NCBI GenBank assembly: GCA_028693235.1
Contig: JAQUVW010000005.1
Coordinates: forward strand, 124,001-188,000
DNA from: Candidatus Gastranaerophilales bacterium
GTDB lineage: Bacteria; Cyanobacteriota; Vampirovibrionia; Gastranaerophilales; Gastranaerophilaceae
Reading direction: 5' to 3'
Length of the DNA stretch: 64,000 nucleotides
Below the pieces are notes generated by a model. It saw only the letters and a list, made by a program, of their open reading frames with translations, did no database searches and was not told where the DNA came from. Made by a program: the position numbers and the translations under genes. Shown here in pieces: positions 1 through 8,135 of the stretch; within the stretch, counting starts at the first letter, position 1, and the number at the start of each line of letters is the position of its first letter.

Positions 1-2762
1 AAATCAAGCATATCTACAAACTGGCTGAATAAAAGAACCCTGTGTCCTTCGGATATAATTTCTTCCAGCATGCCTTTAAGATATTCAAATTTTCCTGATT
101 CTTTAATGCCTTTGAGATTTTCCTTGTCATATAATTGAGGGTGACAACAAATTTGACGTAATCTGAGTAGAGCTGAGAATATTGAAAGCCTGTTTTTCTC
201 AAGTCCGTTTTGTTCGATTGATTTAAATAATTCTTCCTTGGTACTGTCGAGGACATCAAGGTAAAAGTCTTTTTGCTCCGGTGTAAGTTCGCAATAGGCA
301 ATATTTTCAACTTTATCCGGCAAGTCTTTTGCGACATCTCTTTTCATACGTCTTAAAATGAACGGATAAATTTGTGATTTTAGTCGTTTTTCAACTGCTT
401 TATCTTGACGTTCTACAATCGGGTTTACGTATCGGTAATTAAAATCTGATTGATTAAACAAAAATCCGGGCATTAAGAAGTCAAATATTGACCATAATTC
501 TTCCAATCGGTTTTCAATAGGAGTACCTGATAGTGCCAATTTGTGTTGGCAATTTAATTGTTTTACGCTTTGAGCTGTAATTGATTCAGCATTTTTTATA
601 TTTTGTGATTCATCAAGAATTACGTATCTGAAATCGTATTTTTTAAGACACTCAATGTCACGTCTAACAAGGGCATAGCTTGTTATAATAACATCGTGTT
701 TAGGTATTTTTTTGAAAAGTTCTTTTCTGTCAGGACCTGTAAGTGTTAAACATTTCAAATTTGGAGCAAATTTTTGAATTTCTGACTCCCAGTTGAACAC
801 GACAGATGTCGGGCAAACAACAAGGTTTGGTGCTTGTTTATTTTTTTCTTTTGCCTTTTGAATTAATGCTAACGCTTGAAGCGTTTTACCTAGCCCCATA
901 TCGTCAGCCAAAATGCCGTTTAAACCATATTGATATAAGAACCATAGCCAGCTGAAACCTTTAGCTTGATATTCTCTGAATTCAGCATGCACGCCCTTGG
1001 GAAGTGTAGCGTTATCCATTGTTGAGAATGTTGAAATTTGTTTCCAAAACTTATTAAATTTACGGCTCATTTTTAATTTCATGCCTTGGTTTTGCATTTC
1101 TGAAATCAAGCCTGCACGATAAGTTTTTACTATGAATTTATTTTCATCGTTTCTATAAACGTCAAATGTATTAAATGATTTCATAAGTGAGAAGAAGTCT
1201 TGGTCAGGTAGTGCTGCAAAACCTTCATTTTTGACTCTTATGTATTTATTTCCCTCTAAAATCAATGAATGAACGTCATCAAACGGCATAATATCTTCGC
1301 CGACTTTTCCGTATAATGACATTTCAAAGCTGTCTGTAGTATTGGTTGCAAAATCAATATCTGCACACAATTCAAATGGCTGTTCTGCAAGTTTGAAGAA
1401 AGACATATCGTCTTTTTCTTCAAATTTCCAGCCCTCTCCTGCTTGTTTTAGATAATAGTTATAAAAATCGATTGCGTTTTCTTTTTCAAGGGCGAGGTTA
1501 TTTGTTTGCATTGGGGCAAACTTGCACGCAAGAAGCATTCTGTAAGTTTCTTCTTCGTGGTTAATATTTCTTCTAACCCAGTACAGCAAATCTTCTTTTG
1601 GCTTCTTAATTGTGACGTAAGGGCTTTTTGATGCCGATTTTGAATAAGGTACTCTGGTTCCGTCGTAGTCAAACTCTAGAGAGGCTTTTAAAGCTCCATC
1701 ATAGTCGAGTCCCATGGTGACAATATTCAGAGGAGGTTTTTGCTCTAAGGTTAATTTGTCAATTACAGGTGCGACTTCGCAGTCCATCATTTGTCTTAGT
1801 TTTGGCAATTCTTCGTATAAGAACTTTGCTCCGTCCGCATCTTTTATATCTGTAAATGTTGATTTGATAAGGTTTTGAGGAAGTGCTGAAATTGCTATAT
1901 TTGTCGGGAAAATTATATTTTTATATCGTCCCCATTTTAGTTGGCGAGAAAAATATCTTACCTCCTCGAAAGGCAATAAGTCGTCTTTATCAGGGCGTTT
2001 CCAGTACAGAGCAAGCAACACATTTCCAACCATAGAAAAATTGACAGATAGTGTCAGGTGCCATTCGTCGTTAGTAAAAACTATGCGTCTTTTTGTTTTT
2101 CCATCGATTACTTCATCAGCTTTTGATAAAAGCTGGAAAAACCCGTCAAATTTAGCTATAGGGACGTCATACCAGCCGGCTTTTTTATCAAGTCTTGAAT
2201 TTTTTAGCAACATTTGGAAAAGGGCGAGTTCTACTTTTTGAGAGGAATTTAGTTCAAAATTAGGGTCTGCTTTTTGTGCTGCAATTACAAGTTTTAAAAC
2301 AGCTTCCAAGTCCCTTATGACTTTCCCTGTGCTTCTGTCCATCACTAAGATTGAGAAGAAGTTTTGTCTTCGCTTTGGGTTGAAGTGGAAAGTATAGCCA
2401 CCTTGTGGATTTTCTGCATTTGGAGTTATCTCATCGGAATAATCCGGTTCAACTTTAAATCTTCTGCTTAAAAACTCTTCATAAGTATGTTCTTCAATAG
2501 CTTTTAATCCTACTGCTATTGCGTGTTTACACCATTTTTCTTTCAACGGGCATGAGCATTTTGGTTCAACAGAGCCCTTTTTGAAGTTCAATTCTGTTTC
2601 ATAAAATGATTTGAAATTTCCCTTAACTTTTGCTTTAAGGACATTTCTGACAAGCTCAATATCTTGCACTTGGGCTTTTTGATGATATTCATATCCACGT
2701 CTCCAGCTTCCGGGAGTCGCATTGTCTTTTAGGTATTTATAATTGAAATTGCAGACACTCAT
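1..2762 (-). CDS. SWIM zinc-finger SNF2-family helicase, C-terminus cut by window edge
   Basis: I translated this by hand because the frame runs off the left edge. The ATG at 2762 opens about 920 uninterrupted codons. Near residues 75-95 is a SWIM-type zinc motif (CSCP then WCKH). The helicase half carries Walker A (DDMGLGKT), a DEAH-like box reading DESQ, and the SNF2 motif SGTPIENRLEELWSIF. The C-terminal helicase motifs are only partly inside the window. Family knowledge: SNF2 ATPases translocate on double-stranded DNA and remodel protein-DNA complexes, and bacterial SWIM-SNF2 proteins (RapA/HepA relatives) act on transcription or repair. The specific role here is unknown. The gene is transcribed leftwards, away from a short AT-rich gap. 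Confidence 0.9.
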   Translation of the reverse strand, partial: MSVCNFNYKYLKDNATPGSWRRGYEYHQKAQVQDIELVRNVLKAKVKGNFKSFYETELNFKKGSVEPKCSCPLKEKWCKHAIAVGLKAIEEHTYEEFLSRRFKVEPDYSDEITPNAENPQGGYTFHFNPKRRQNFFSILVMDRSTGKVIRDLEAVLKLVIAAQKADPNFELNSSQKVELALFQMLLKNSRLDKKAGWYDVPIAKFDGFFQLLSKADEVIDGKTKRRIVFTNDEWHLTLSVNFSMVGNVLLALYWKRPDKDDLLPFEEVRYFSRQLKWGRYKNIIFPTNIAISALPQNLIKSTFTDIKDADGAKFLYEELPKLRQMMDCEVAPVIDKLTLEQKPPLNIVTMGLDYDGALKASLEFDYDGTRVPYSKSASKSPYVTIKKPKEDLLYWVRRNINHEEETYRMLLACKFAPMQTNNLALEKENAIDFYNYYLKQAGEGWKFEEKDDMSFFKLAEQPFELCADIDFATNTTDSFEMSLYGKVGEDIMPFDDVHSLILEGNKYIRVKNEGFAALPDQDFFSLMKSFNTFDVYRNDENKFIVKTYRAGLISEMQNQGMKLKMSRKFNKFWKQISTFSTMDNATLPKGVHAEFREYQAKGFSWLWFLYQYGLNGILADDMGLGKTLQALALIQKAKEKNKQAPNLVVCPTSVVFNWESEIQKFAPNLKCLTLTGPDRKELFKKIPKHDVIITSYALVRRDIECLKKYDFRYVILDESQNIKNAESITAQSVKQLNCQHKLALSGTPIENRLEELWSIFDFLMPGFLFNQSDFNYRYVNPIVERQDKAVEKRLKSQIYPFILRRMKRDVAKDLPDKVENIAYCELTPEQKDFYLDVLDSTKEELFKSIEQNGLEKNRLSIFSALLRLRQICCHPQLYDKENLKGIKESGKFEYLKGMLEEIISEGHRVLLFSQFVDMLD

Positions 2763-2889
2763 AAATTCTTTCTTAACACGTAATTAATTGAGCTCGTAAT
2801 GAGCAGTGTCAAATCCTATAATTAACTACTATCCTGTAATTATTATACATGAAACGTTTTAAATGGCAATAGGTAGTTCCTTTATAATT

Positions 2890-3837
2890 TTACAATATGG
2901 CTGAAACCCAGTGCATAATTTGGTTTTGCCAGATTAAAAACAAAAAGCCTGATATTAATAAAGCAGGTCCAAAGGGTAAATATGTTAAATTTTGGCTGGT
3001 TTTTGTTATTTTTACTGTTGCAAAACACAGGTACACACCAAGGACTAAAACTATCAATAATAACGCAGATTGCACTAATATCGGTAATAAAGTGTTATAT
3101 TCAATATATTTATAAGCTATGACAGCAACGAAAAATGCGACAAGCCCCAAAGCTACAGGTTTTTCGTCGTTGTTCCACATTCTTTTTATAAAGGAAGGAA
3201 GTATTGTAAGTGCTTGCAAAACAAGGCTCATTGCTAGTACGAGTATAATGCCTTTGGCTCCGAATAAAGCTCCTAAGCCTGCTGCGATAAACGTATCGCC
3301 TTCTCCGAAAGCACGTTTTTTAACAAGTAGAAGCCCAATTCTTGCTAAAAGTTCCATCACAAAAGCTCCGAGAGCCATTCCGCACAATCCCTGAATTATA
3401 TTGTGGGTATAAAGACTGAAAAGCAATGATATCACTATAAAAGATATGGTATGTACGTCAAATACCACACGCTCTTTGATGTCGCTTACGGCAATAACTA
3501 TCCCTAGAGAAGCGATAATCCATACAAAAGGGGTCAAAAGTGTTAAGCCGAAGCGGTAAAATATTATCCAAAAAATAATTGCTGTTGTGAGTTCTACAAT
3601 CGGATATTGTTTGCTTATGTGTTTATGGCAAAATCTGCATTTGCCACCTAAAATCAAGTACGAAAGTACTGGTATGTTGTCGTACCATTTTAATTTATTG
3701 TGGCATTGTGGGCATTTTGACGGTGGAAGCACAATGGATTCACCCGAAAAAGCTCTTAAAACCACAACGTTTAAAAAACTCCCGATACATAGTCCAATCG
3801 CTAACACAAAAACTGTAAGATATATTGCCCAAAACAT
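2890..3837 (-). CDS. pilD: type IV prepilin peptidase / N-methyltransferase (PilD-like, A24 family)
   Basis: The 315-residue polytopic membrane protein has the expected layout. An N-terminal cytoplasmic DiS_P_DiS segment carries two CxxC pairs (CPQC, CRFC). Several membrane helices follow, with the aspartyl-protease signature: Asp in SDIKERVV and Asp in GEGDTF (GxGD). Such enzymes cleave the short leader of type IV prepilins and pseudopilins at the inner membrane and methylate the new N-terminal Phe. Substrates are present in the window: the two genes at 42.7-44.0 kb have the A-F-T-L-A-E-V-L processing site. The gene begins 8 bp after the sigma factor stop, so the two are probably co-transcribed. 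Confidence 0.93.
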   Translation of the reverse strand: MFWAIYLTVFVLAIGLCIGSFLNVVVLRAFSGESIVLPPSKCPQCHNKLKWYDNIPVLSYLILGGKCRFCHKHISKQYPIVELTTAIIFWIIFYRFGLTLLTPFVWIIASLGIVIAVSDIKERVVFDVHTISFIVISLLFSLYTHNIIQGLCGMALGAFVMELLARIGLLLVKKRAFGEGDTFIAAGLGALFGAKGIILVLAMSLVLQALTILPSFIKRMWNNDEKPVALGLVAFFVAVIAYKYIEYNTLLPILVQSALLLIVLVLGVYLCFATVKITKTSQNLTYLPFGPALLISGFLFLIWQNQIMHWVSAIL

Positions 3838-3845
3838 ATTTGTAT

Positions 3846-4637
3846 CTATTCCTTTTGACCTTTTGCATCAGAAATAATATGGAAAAGTTGATTTAGAGCT
3901 TTCCTTATTCTTCTTGAGACTTGCATTTGCGAAATTCCTAATTTCGCTGCAATTTGTGTTTGACTCATGTCGTCAAAATAATTCATTGTTATTACTTCTT
4001 GAAGTTTTGGGTCGAGCATTTCTATTGCATCTGTGATTAAAATCTTATTTTCTTGGAAGGAAGCCAAGTTTTGGTAATTATCATCAGCAATTTTGTCGCC
4101 CAAAGCTTGGTAATCTTCATCCCCAACAGAAACCATTTGGTCTAAAGAGATAGTTTTTTTTCTTCTTTCAACGTCAATAACTTCTTTAATCTTTTGAACC
4201 GGCGTATCGAGTTCAGTTGCAAGTTGAAGTTCTGACGGAATGTTGCCCGAGGAGTCTTTCATCTTTGCAATAAGTTGGTTTACACGATAAGCAAGCTCGT
4301 GGATTTCTCTCGGAGCTTTAATCATAGACGCTTTATCTCTCAAATAATGTCTTATTTCGCCTGTGATGAGATACGTTGCGTAGGTTTTGAAGTTTTGGCT
4401 TACCTCCGGATTGTAAAATTTAATAGCTTTAATAAGCCCGACGCTACCGACTTGAATAATATCTTCGACAGGGTCAGTATTACGCCTTGCCAATCCTCTT
4501 GAAATCCTTTTTACAAGGGGCATAGCAGCCATTGCGATAACATTTTGCAGTTGCTTTTTTGTTTTTACATCGTCTGTTTCACGATATTTAAGCAACCATT
4601 CTTTTATTTGTTCAAAATTTATCTCGTTATCGAACAA
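3846..4637 (-). CDS. group 3 sigma-70 factor, SigB/SigF-like
   Basis: This is a 263-residue sigma factor without the N-terminal region 1.1 of housekeeping sigmas. Region 2 is around residues 50-105 (DIIQVGSVGLIKAIKFYN, then FKTYATYLITGEIRHYLRD). Region 3 follows, and region 4 at about 205-255 has a helix-turn-helix (MSQTQIAAKLGISQMQVSRR). The length and the GEIRHYLRD box fit the SigB/SigF/SigG group. In Synechocystis, SigF controls pilin transcription and motility. The prepilin peptidase lying 8 bp downstream suggests a similar link here, which is inference. No anti-sigma factor gene is adjacent. Confidence 0.9.
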   Translation of the reverse strand: MFDNEINFEQIKEWLLKYRETDDVKTKKQLQNVIAMAAMPLVKRISRGLARRNTDPVEDIIQVGSVGLIKAIKFYNPEVSQNFKTYATYLITGEIRHYLRDKASMIKAPREIHELAYRVNQLIAKMKDSSGNIPSELQLATELDTPVQKIKEVIDVERRKKTISLDQMVSVGDEDYQALGDKIADDNYQNLASFQENKILITDAIEMLDPKLQEVITMNYFDDMSQTQIAAKLGISQMQVSRRIRKALNQLFHIISDAKGQKE

Positions 4638-4709
4638 TGCTAAATCCTCTCTTTAGCTCTGAGTCTCTCTATTATAATTATATCATATACGTCAAGCTCA
4701 TAACATAGG

Positions 4710-5108
4710 CTATTTTTTTAATTGAAAAATATGTGGTAATAATTCGTTTATGCAGTATTGAATTGATGAAGAATCTTCTTTTTCTAACAAAACTTTTGTG
4801 TGTTGACCGTCTTCAAACTCATATATCCATTGCAGGCAAGCTCCGCATGGCCAGCATAATTTTGTATCAGGGGAGGCGATAGCTATTTTTAAAAGTTTTG
4901 TTTTTTCGCCTGCTGCAATAGCACTTGAAATCGTGTTACGTTCTGCACACAAGGTTAGTCCATAGCTTGCATTTTCTACATTGCAACCTTGATATACATT
5001 ACCGCTTTCGTAGACAGCACAAGCTCCCACGTGAAATTTTGAATACGGCACGTAAGCATTTTTTGAGGCTTCGAGTGCGAGCTTTATCATCTCGTCGTTT
5101 GTTATCAT
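4710..5108 (-). CDS. cdd: cytidine deaminase
   Basis: The 132-residue protein has the usual length of the small tetrameric cytidine deaminases. The zinc and catalytic motifs are present: CAERNTISSA (Cys ligand plus the catalytic Glu) and PCGAC (two further Cys ligands). The N-terminal PYSKFHVGA stretch and the CNVENASYG stretch bind the nucleoside. The enzyme hydrolyses (deoxy)cytidine to (deoxy)uridine in pyrimidine salvage. It is a single gene, divergent from the secreted protein gene at 5253. Confidence 0.95.
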   Translation of the reverse strand: MITNDEMIKLALEASKNAYVPYSKFHVGACAVYESGNVYQGCNVENASYGLTLCAERNTISSAIAAGEKTKLLKIAIASPDTKLCWPCGACLQWIYEFEDGQHTKVLLEKEDSSSIQYCINELLPHIFQLKK

Positions 5109-5141
5109 TGAATATTCCCCTCACTTTAATTCGTCTTTATA

Positions 5142-5204
5142 TTATCCTACTTTTCTTAAATAAAAAATCAATTATATATAGGATAAAAAGAAACCCCTTA
5201 TCCT
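5142..5204. promoter_or_regulatory. three copies of TTATCCT in a divergent promoter region
   Basis: Between cdd (leftward) and the gene at 5253 (rightward), the 7-mer TTATCCT occurs at 5142-5148 and 5198-5204. Its reverse complement AGGATAA occurs at 5180-5186. Such an arrangement in a divergent promoter could be a regulator-binding site. The 7-mers are AT-rich and short, so chance is possible. Confidence 0.25.
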
Positions 5205-5252
5205 AGATAATAGTAGCGTGGAATAACTACAAACAGCAGATTAAATATTTTA

Positions 5253-6359
5253 ATGAATTCATTTTTTAAAAAGTTTTTACCTTTATTCTTCGGGATAATT
5301 TTGAGCGTTCAGTATGCGTATTCAAAAGAAGTTATCGCTATTTTAAGTGATAACTTAAAACCTGTGTCTACAAATTATATTATCTACCCTGAATTGTCAA
5401 ATTTGATTTCCCAAGACCTCGCTAACCGCTTGAATTACAACGCTAATTTGAGAGCTCTTCCTGTTTCTAACTCCATAAATAATGCTCAAAAAAAAGATAT
5501 TCATCAAGACATTTTGCGTTTTGCAAAGGAATATCAATATACTTATAATATCAATTATAATATTTTACGCCGAATTTCAAGTCGTTTAGAGTCTGATTAT
5601 ATTATGCTCATTTCCAGTGGGCTTGACGTCGAAACGGAGTTTTTAAAAGAAACTTTTTGGAATAAAATACCAATTGCGGGTGAAAATTCTATAAATCCAA
5701 GCTACCGTGTAGTTACTCAGGTTACATTGATTGACCCTGATAAAGAGTTGATTATCCTTGATAAAAATTATGTCAAAATCTTGTCTAGCAAAAATATGGA
5801 TTTGGCTATGCCTTCTTTTGCCCCTGCTCAAAATCAGCTTAATCGAATGAAAAATTTTTCAATAAAATTTACAAAAGATTTAGCCGCCGTTGTTGAAGCT
5901 ACTCTTATTCCTGAAGAACATCCTGAGGATAGAACTTTCGTTCAAGAAGTTAATTACAGGGTCAAAATTAAGCCATCTCTATACCAACCACCAAAAGACC
6001 AATCACTTGTTAAGACAAAATATGTTAAACAAAATTACAAGCATTTTAAGAAACGTTTTGAAAATAATGCTCCAGTTCAAATTGTTCCTCAAACTATAGA
6101 TAGCAACATTGAGCCTGTAAACAATATGTCTGTTGAAACAGAAGTTGTTCCTGCTGTTCAAAAAACTAAAAAATCAGAAAAAACTGTCCAAAAGAAAACT
6201 CGACAAGAAATAAAAGAAGAAAAACAAGCTGCTCAAATTCAAAAACTTATGAATTTTGACGACATGCCTCAAGTCGAAGAACCCAAACAACCCGATTTGA
6301 TGATAAAAACTAACCCAAACCTCAAACTCAAGTATTATACCGATACTGAGAATTTATAA
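5253..6359 (+). CDS. secreted or periplasmic protein of unknown function
   Basis: I do not recognise the family. The first 24 residues form a signal peptide (two Lys, a hydrophobic core, then AYS before KEV). Residues about 25-220 look like a globular alpha/beta domain that alternates charged and hydrophobic residues (for example RVVTQVTLIDPDKELIIL). The last 140 residues are low-complexity, rich in Lys, Gln, Val and Pro, and probably disordered. It is followed about 100 bp later by murA, which has its own strong ribosome binding site. Confidence 0.75.
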   Translation: MNSFFKKFLPLFFGIILSVQYAYSKEVIAILSDNLKPVSTNYIIYPELSNLISQDLANRLNYNANLRALPVSNSINNAQKKDIHQDILRFAKEYQYTYNINYNILRRISSRLESDYIMLISSGLDVETEFLKETFWNKIPIAGENSINPSYRVVTQVTLIDPDKELIILDKNYVKILSSKNMDLAMPSFAPAQNQLNRMKNFSIKFTKDLAAVVEATLIPEEHPEDRTFVQEVNYRVKIKPSLYQPPKDQSLVKTKYVKQNYKHFKKRFENNAPVQIVPQTIDSNIEPVNNMSVETEVVPAVQKTKKSEKTVQKKTRQEIKEEKQAAQIQKLMNFDDMPQVEEPKQPDLMIKTNPNLKLKYYTDTENL

Positions 6360-6462
6360 ACTTTATGTTTACTTTACATTAATTAAACTATTTACGTGCA
6401 ACTTTGTTAGTTATATTATTATAGTAATAGAGAATTTATGTTAATACTCTCGGAGGCATAAC

Positions 6463-7794
6463 TTGGCTGAAAAGCTGAAAATAAAAGGCGGTATTCCGCT
6501 CAAAGGTGAAGTTTCTATAAGTGGAGCAAAAAATGCGGTCCTTAAATTGATGGCGGCTGCTCTTTTAGCTAAAGGCGAAAGTAAAATTTACAACGTTCCC
6601 GAGCTTACTGATGTCACTATCATGCTCAACGTCATTGAACAACTCGGAGCTAAAACGAGCTATGATAAGGAATCTAAATCCGTTACCATTGATGCTTCTG
6701 ATATTACAAATATTACCGCAAAATATGAACTCGTAAGCCAAATGCGGGCTTCCTTTATAGTCTTAGGTGCTTTAGTTACAAGATGTAAAGAAGCTATTGT
6801 TGCTCTCCCCGGTGGCTGTGCTATCGGCGAAAGACGAGTCGATTTCCATATCAAAGGCTTGGAAGCTCTTGGTGCTAAAATTAAAATCGAAAACGGATAC
6901 GTTCACGCAAAAGCTTCACGTTTAGTTGGCACGGATATTTATTTGGATATTCCGTCTGTCGGTGCTACTGAAAATTTAATGCTCGCTGCTGTTTTAGCAG
7001 AAGGTTCAACCAGAATTCAAAATGCAGCCCAAGAACCCGAAATTATTGACCTCGCTAATTTCTTAAACACAATGGGAGCTGATGTTTCAGGTGCTGGAAC
7101 TTCTGAAATCGTTATAAACGGTGTCAAAATTAATGATTTGCACCCTATTGAATACACAACTATTCCAGATAGAATTGAAGCCGGCACTTATATGTCCGCT
7201 ATTATTGCCACAAAGGGCAAAGGTATAATCAGAAACGTTTTCCCTAATCATTTGACTTTCTTTAATTCAAAATTGATTAAAATGGGTGCGTCTATAAAAC
7301 TTATCGAGCCAACTGCTATCGAAGTTTGTTGTAAATCTAAATTAAATGCGATTAATGTTGTCACTCAACCATATCCGGGGTTTCCTACAGACTTGCAATC
7401 TCTTGCTATGGCGATGCTATCAACAGCTAACGGCGTAAGTATTATTACCGAAAGCCTTTACGAAAACAGATTTATGCAGGTTCCTGAATTGCGTAAAATG
7501 GGTGCTGATATCCATCAAGAAAGAAATCATGCTTTGGTTAAAGGTGTGAAAAAACTTACAGGTGCAAATCTTAAAGCCAGTGATTTAAGAGCCGGGGCTT
7601 CTTTGGTTATTGCAGCTCTAATGGCTGAAGGCTGTAGTAATATCGAAAATCTTCACCATATCGACAGAGGCTATGAGCTTTTGGTTCCGAAACTCAAAGC
7701 TTTGGGTGCTGATATTGAAAGATATACCGAAAAAGAATCTCAAACTACATTAACTCAACAAGTAAAAGGAAATATGAATGAGTCCCAAGTATAA
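6463..7794 (+). CDS. murA: UDP-N-acetylglucosamine 1-carboxyvinyltransferase (MurA)
   Basis: The 443-residue protein catalyses the first committed step of peptidoglycan synthesis, transferring enolpyruvate from PEP to UDP-GlcNAc in the cytoplasm. Visible signatures are the N-terminal SGAKNAVLKLMAAALL stretch, the active-site loop PGGCAIGERRVD with the catalytic Cys at residue 119, and TIPDRIEAGTYM. The Cys, rather than Asp, is the fosfomycin-sensitive form. Translation starts at TTG 6463, supported by a good CGGAGG box 8 bases upstream. The last 20 or so residues are a variable tail. The 3' end overlaps the next gene by 17 bases, indicating translational coupling. Confidence 0.97.
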   Translation: MAEKLKIKGGIPLKGEVSISGAKNAVLKLMAAALLAKGESKIYNVPELTDVTIMLNVIEQLGAKTSYDKESKSVTIDASDITNITAKYELVSQMRASFIVLGALVTRCKEAIVALPGGCAIGERRVDFHIKGLEALGAKIKIENGYVHAKASRLVGTDIYLDIPSVGATENLMLAAVLAEGSTRIQNAAQEPEIIDLANFLNTMGADVSGAGTSEIVINGVKINDLHPIEYTTIPDRIEAGTYMSAIIATKGKGIIRNVFPNHLTFFNSKLIKMGASIKLIEPTAIEVCCKSKLNAINVVTQPYPGFPTDLQSLAMAMLSTANGVSIITESLYENRFMQVPELRKMGADIHQERNHALVKGVKKLTGANLKASDLRAGASLVIAALMAEGCSNIENLHHIDRGYELLVPKLKALGADIERYTEKESQTTLTQQVKGNMNESQV

Positions 7795-8116
7795 ACGTTG
7801 GTATGACCATGATCCTGTTTTAATTCAAGTTATTGACCTTTTGAAAAATTATCAGGATGAATTAAAAGCTCAGGCGGAAGTTTTCCTTGCTAAAATTGAG
7901 GAAAAAGTTTCTAAAGAAACAATTGATAGATTTTATGAAATGGTAAAGCCTGTCAACGGTAATCGTTGGTATGACAAAGACCCTGTCATATCTAAAACTG
8001 TTGAGTTGTTAAGGGTTGTGCCTCCTGAAATTCAAAAAGCTGCTGCTGAGCACTTTTTGAAGACCTTAGATGAACTCGGGATTGACCATAATCAAGTTGA
8101 AAAAAAAGAGCTTTAA
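7778..8116 (+). CDS. small internally duplicated protein overlapping murA
   Basis: The 112-residue protein consists of two similar halves. Residues 7-45 begin RWYDHDPVLIQVIDLL and residues 64-100 begin RWYDKDPVISKTVELL. Each runs into an amphipathic helical stretch (ELKAQAEVFLAKIEE, EIQKAAAEHFLKTLDE). There is no signal peptide or membrane segment. The 17-base overlap with murA suggests co-translation and a role tied to cell-wall precursor synthesis or another constitutive process. I do not recognise the family. A hairpin terminator overlaps its stop codon. Confidence 0.8.
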   Translation: MSPKYKRWYDHDPVLIQVIDLLKNYQDELKAQAEVFLAKIEEKVSKETIDRFYEMVKPVNGNRWYDKDPVISKTVELLRVVPPEIQKAAAEHFLKTLDELGIDHNQVEKKEL

Positions 8117-8127
8117 AAGCTCTTTTT
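8101..8127. terminator. bidirectional intrinsic terminator
   Basis: The perfect hairpin AAAGAGCTTT / AAAGCTCTTT is flanked by A-runs and T-runs on both sides. It can therefore end the murA operon and the convergent DHH gene. Confidence 0.85.
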
Positions 8128-8135
8128 TCTTATTT

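Noticed and set aside
3119-3394. Frames on the + strand opposite pilD and similar shadows opposite other genes
   Set aside because: They lie wholly inside well-recognised genes on the other strand and have no domain or start signals.
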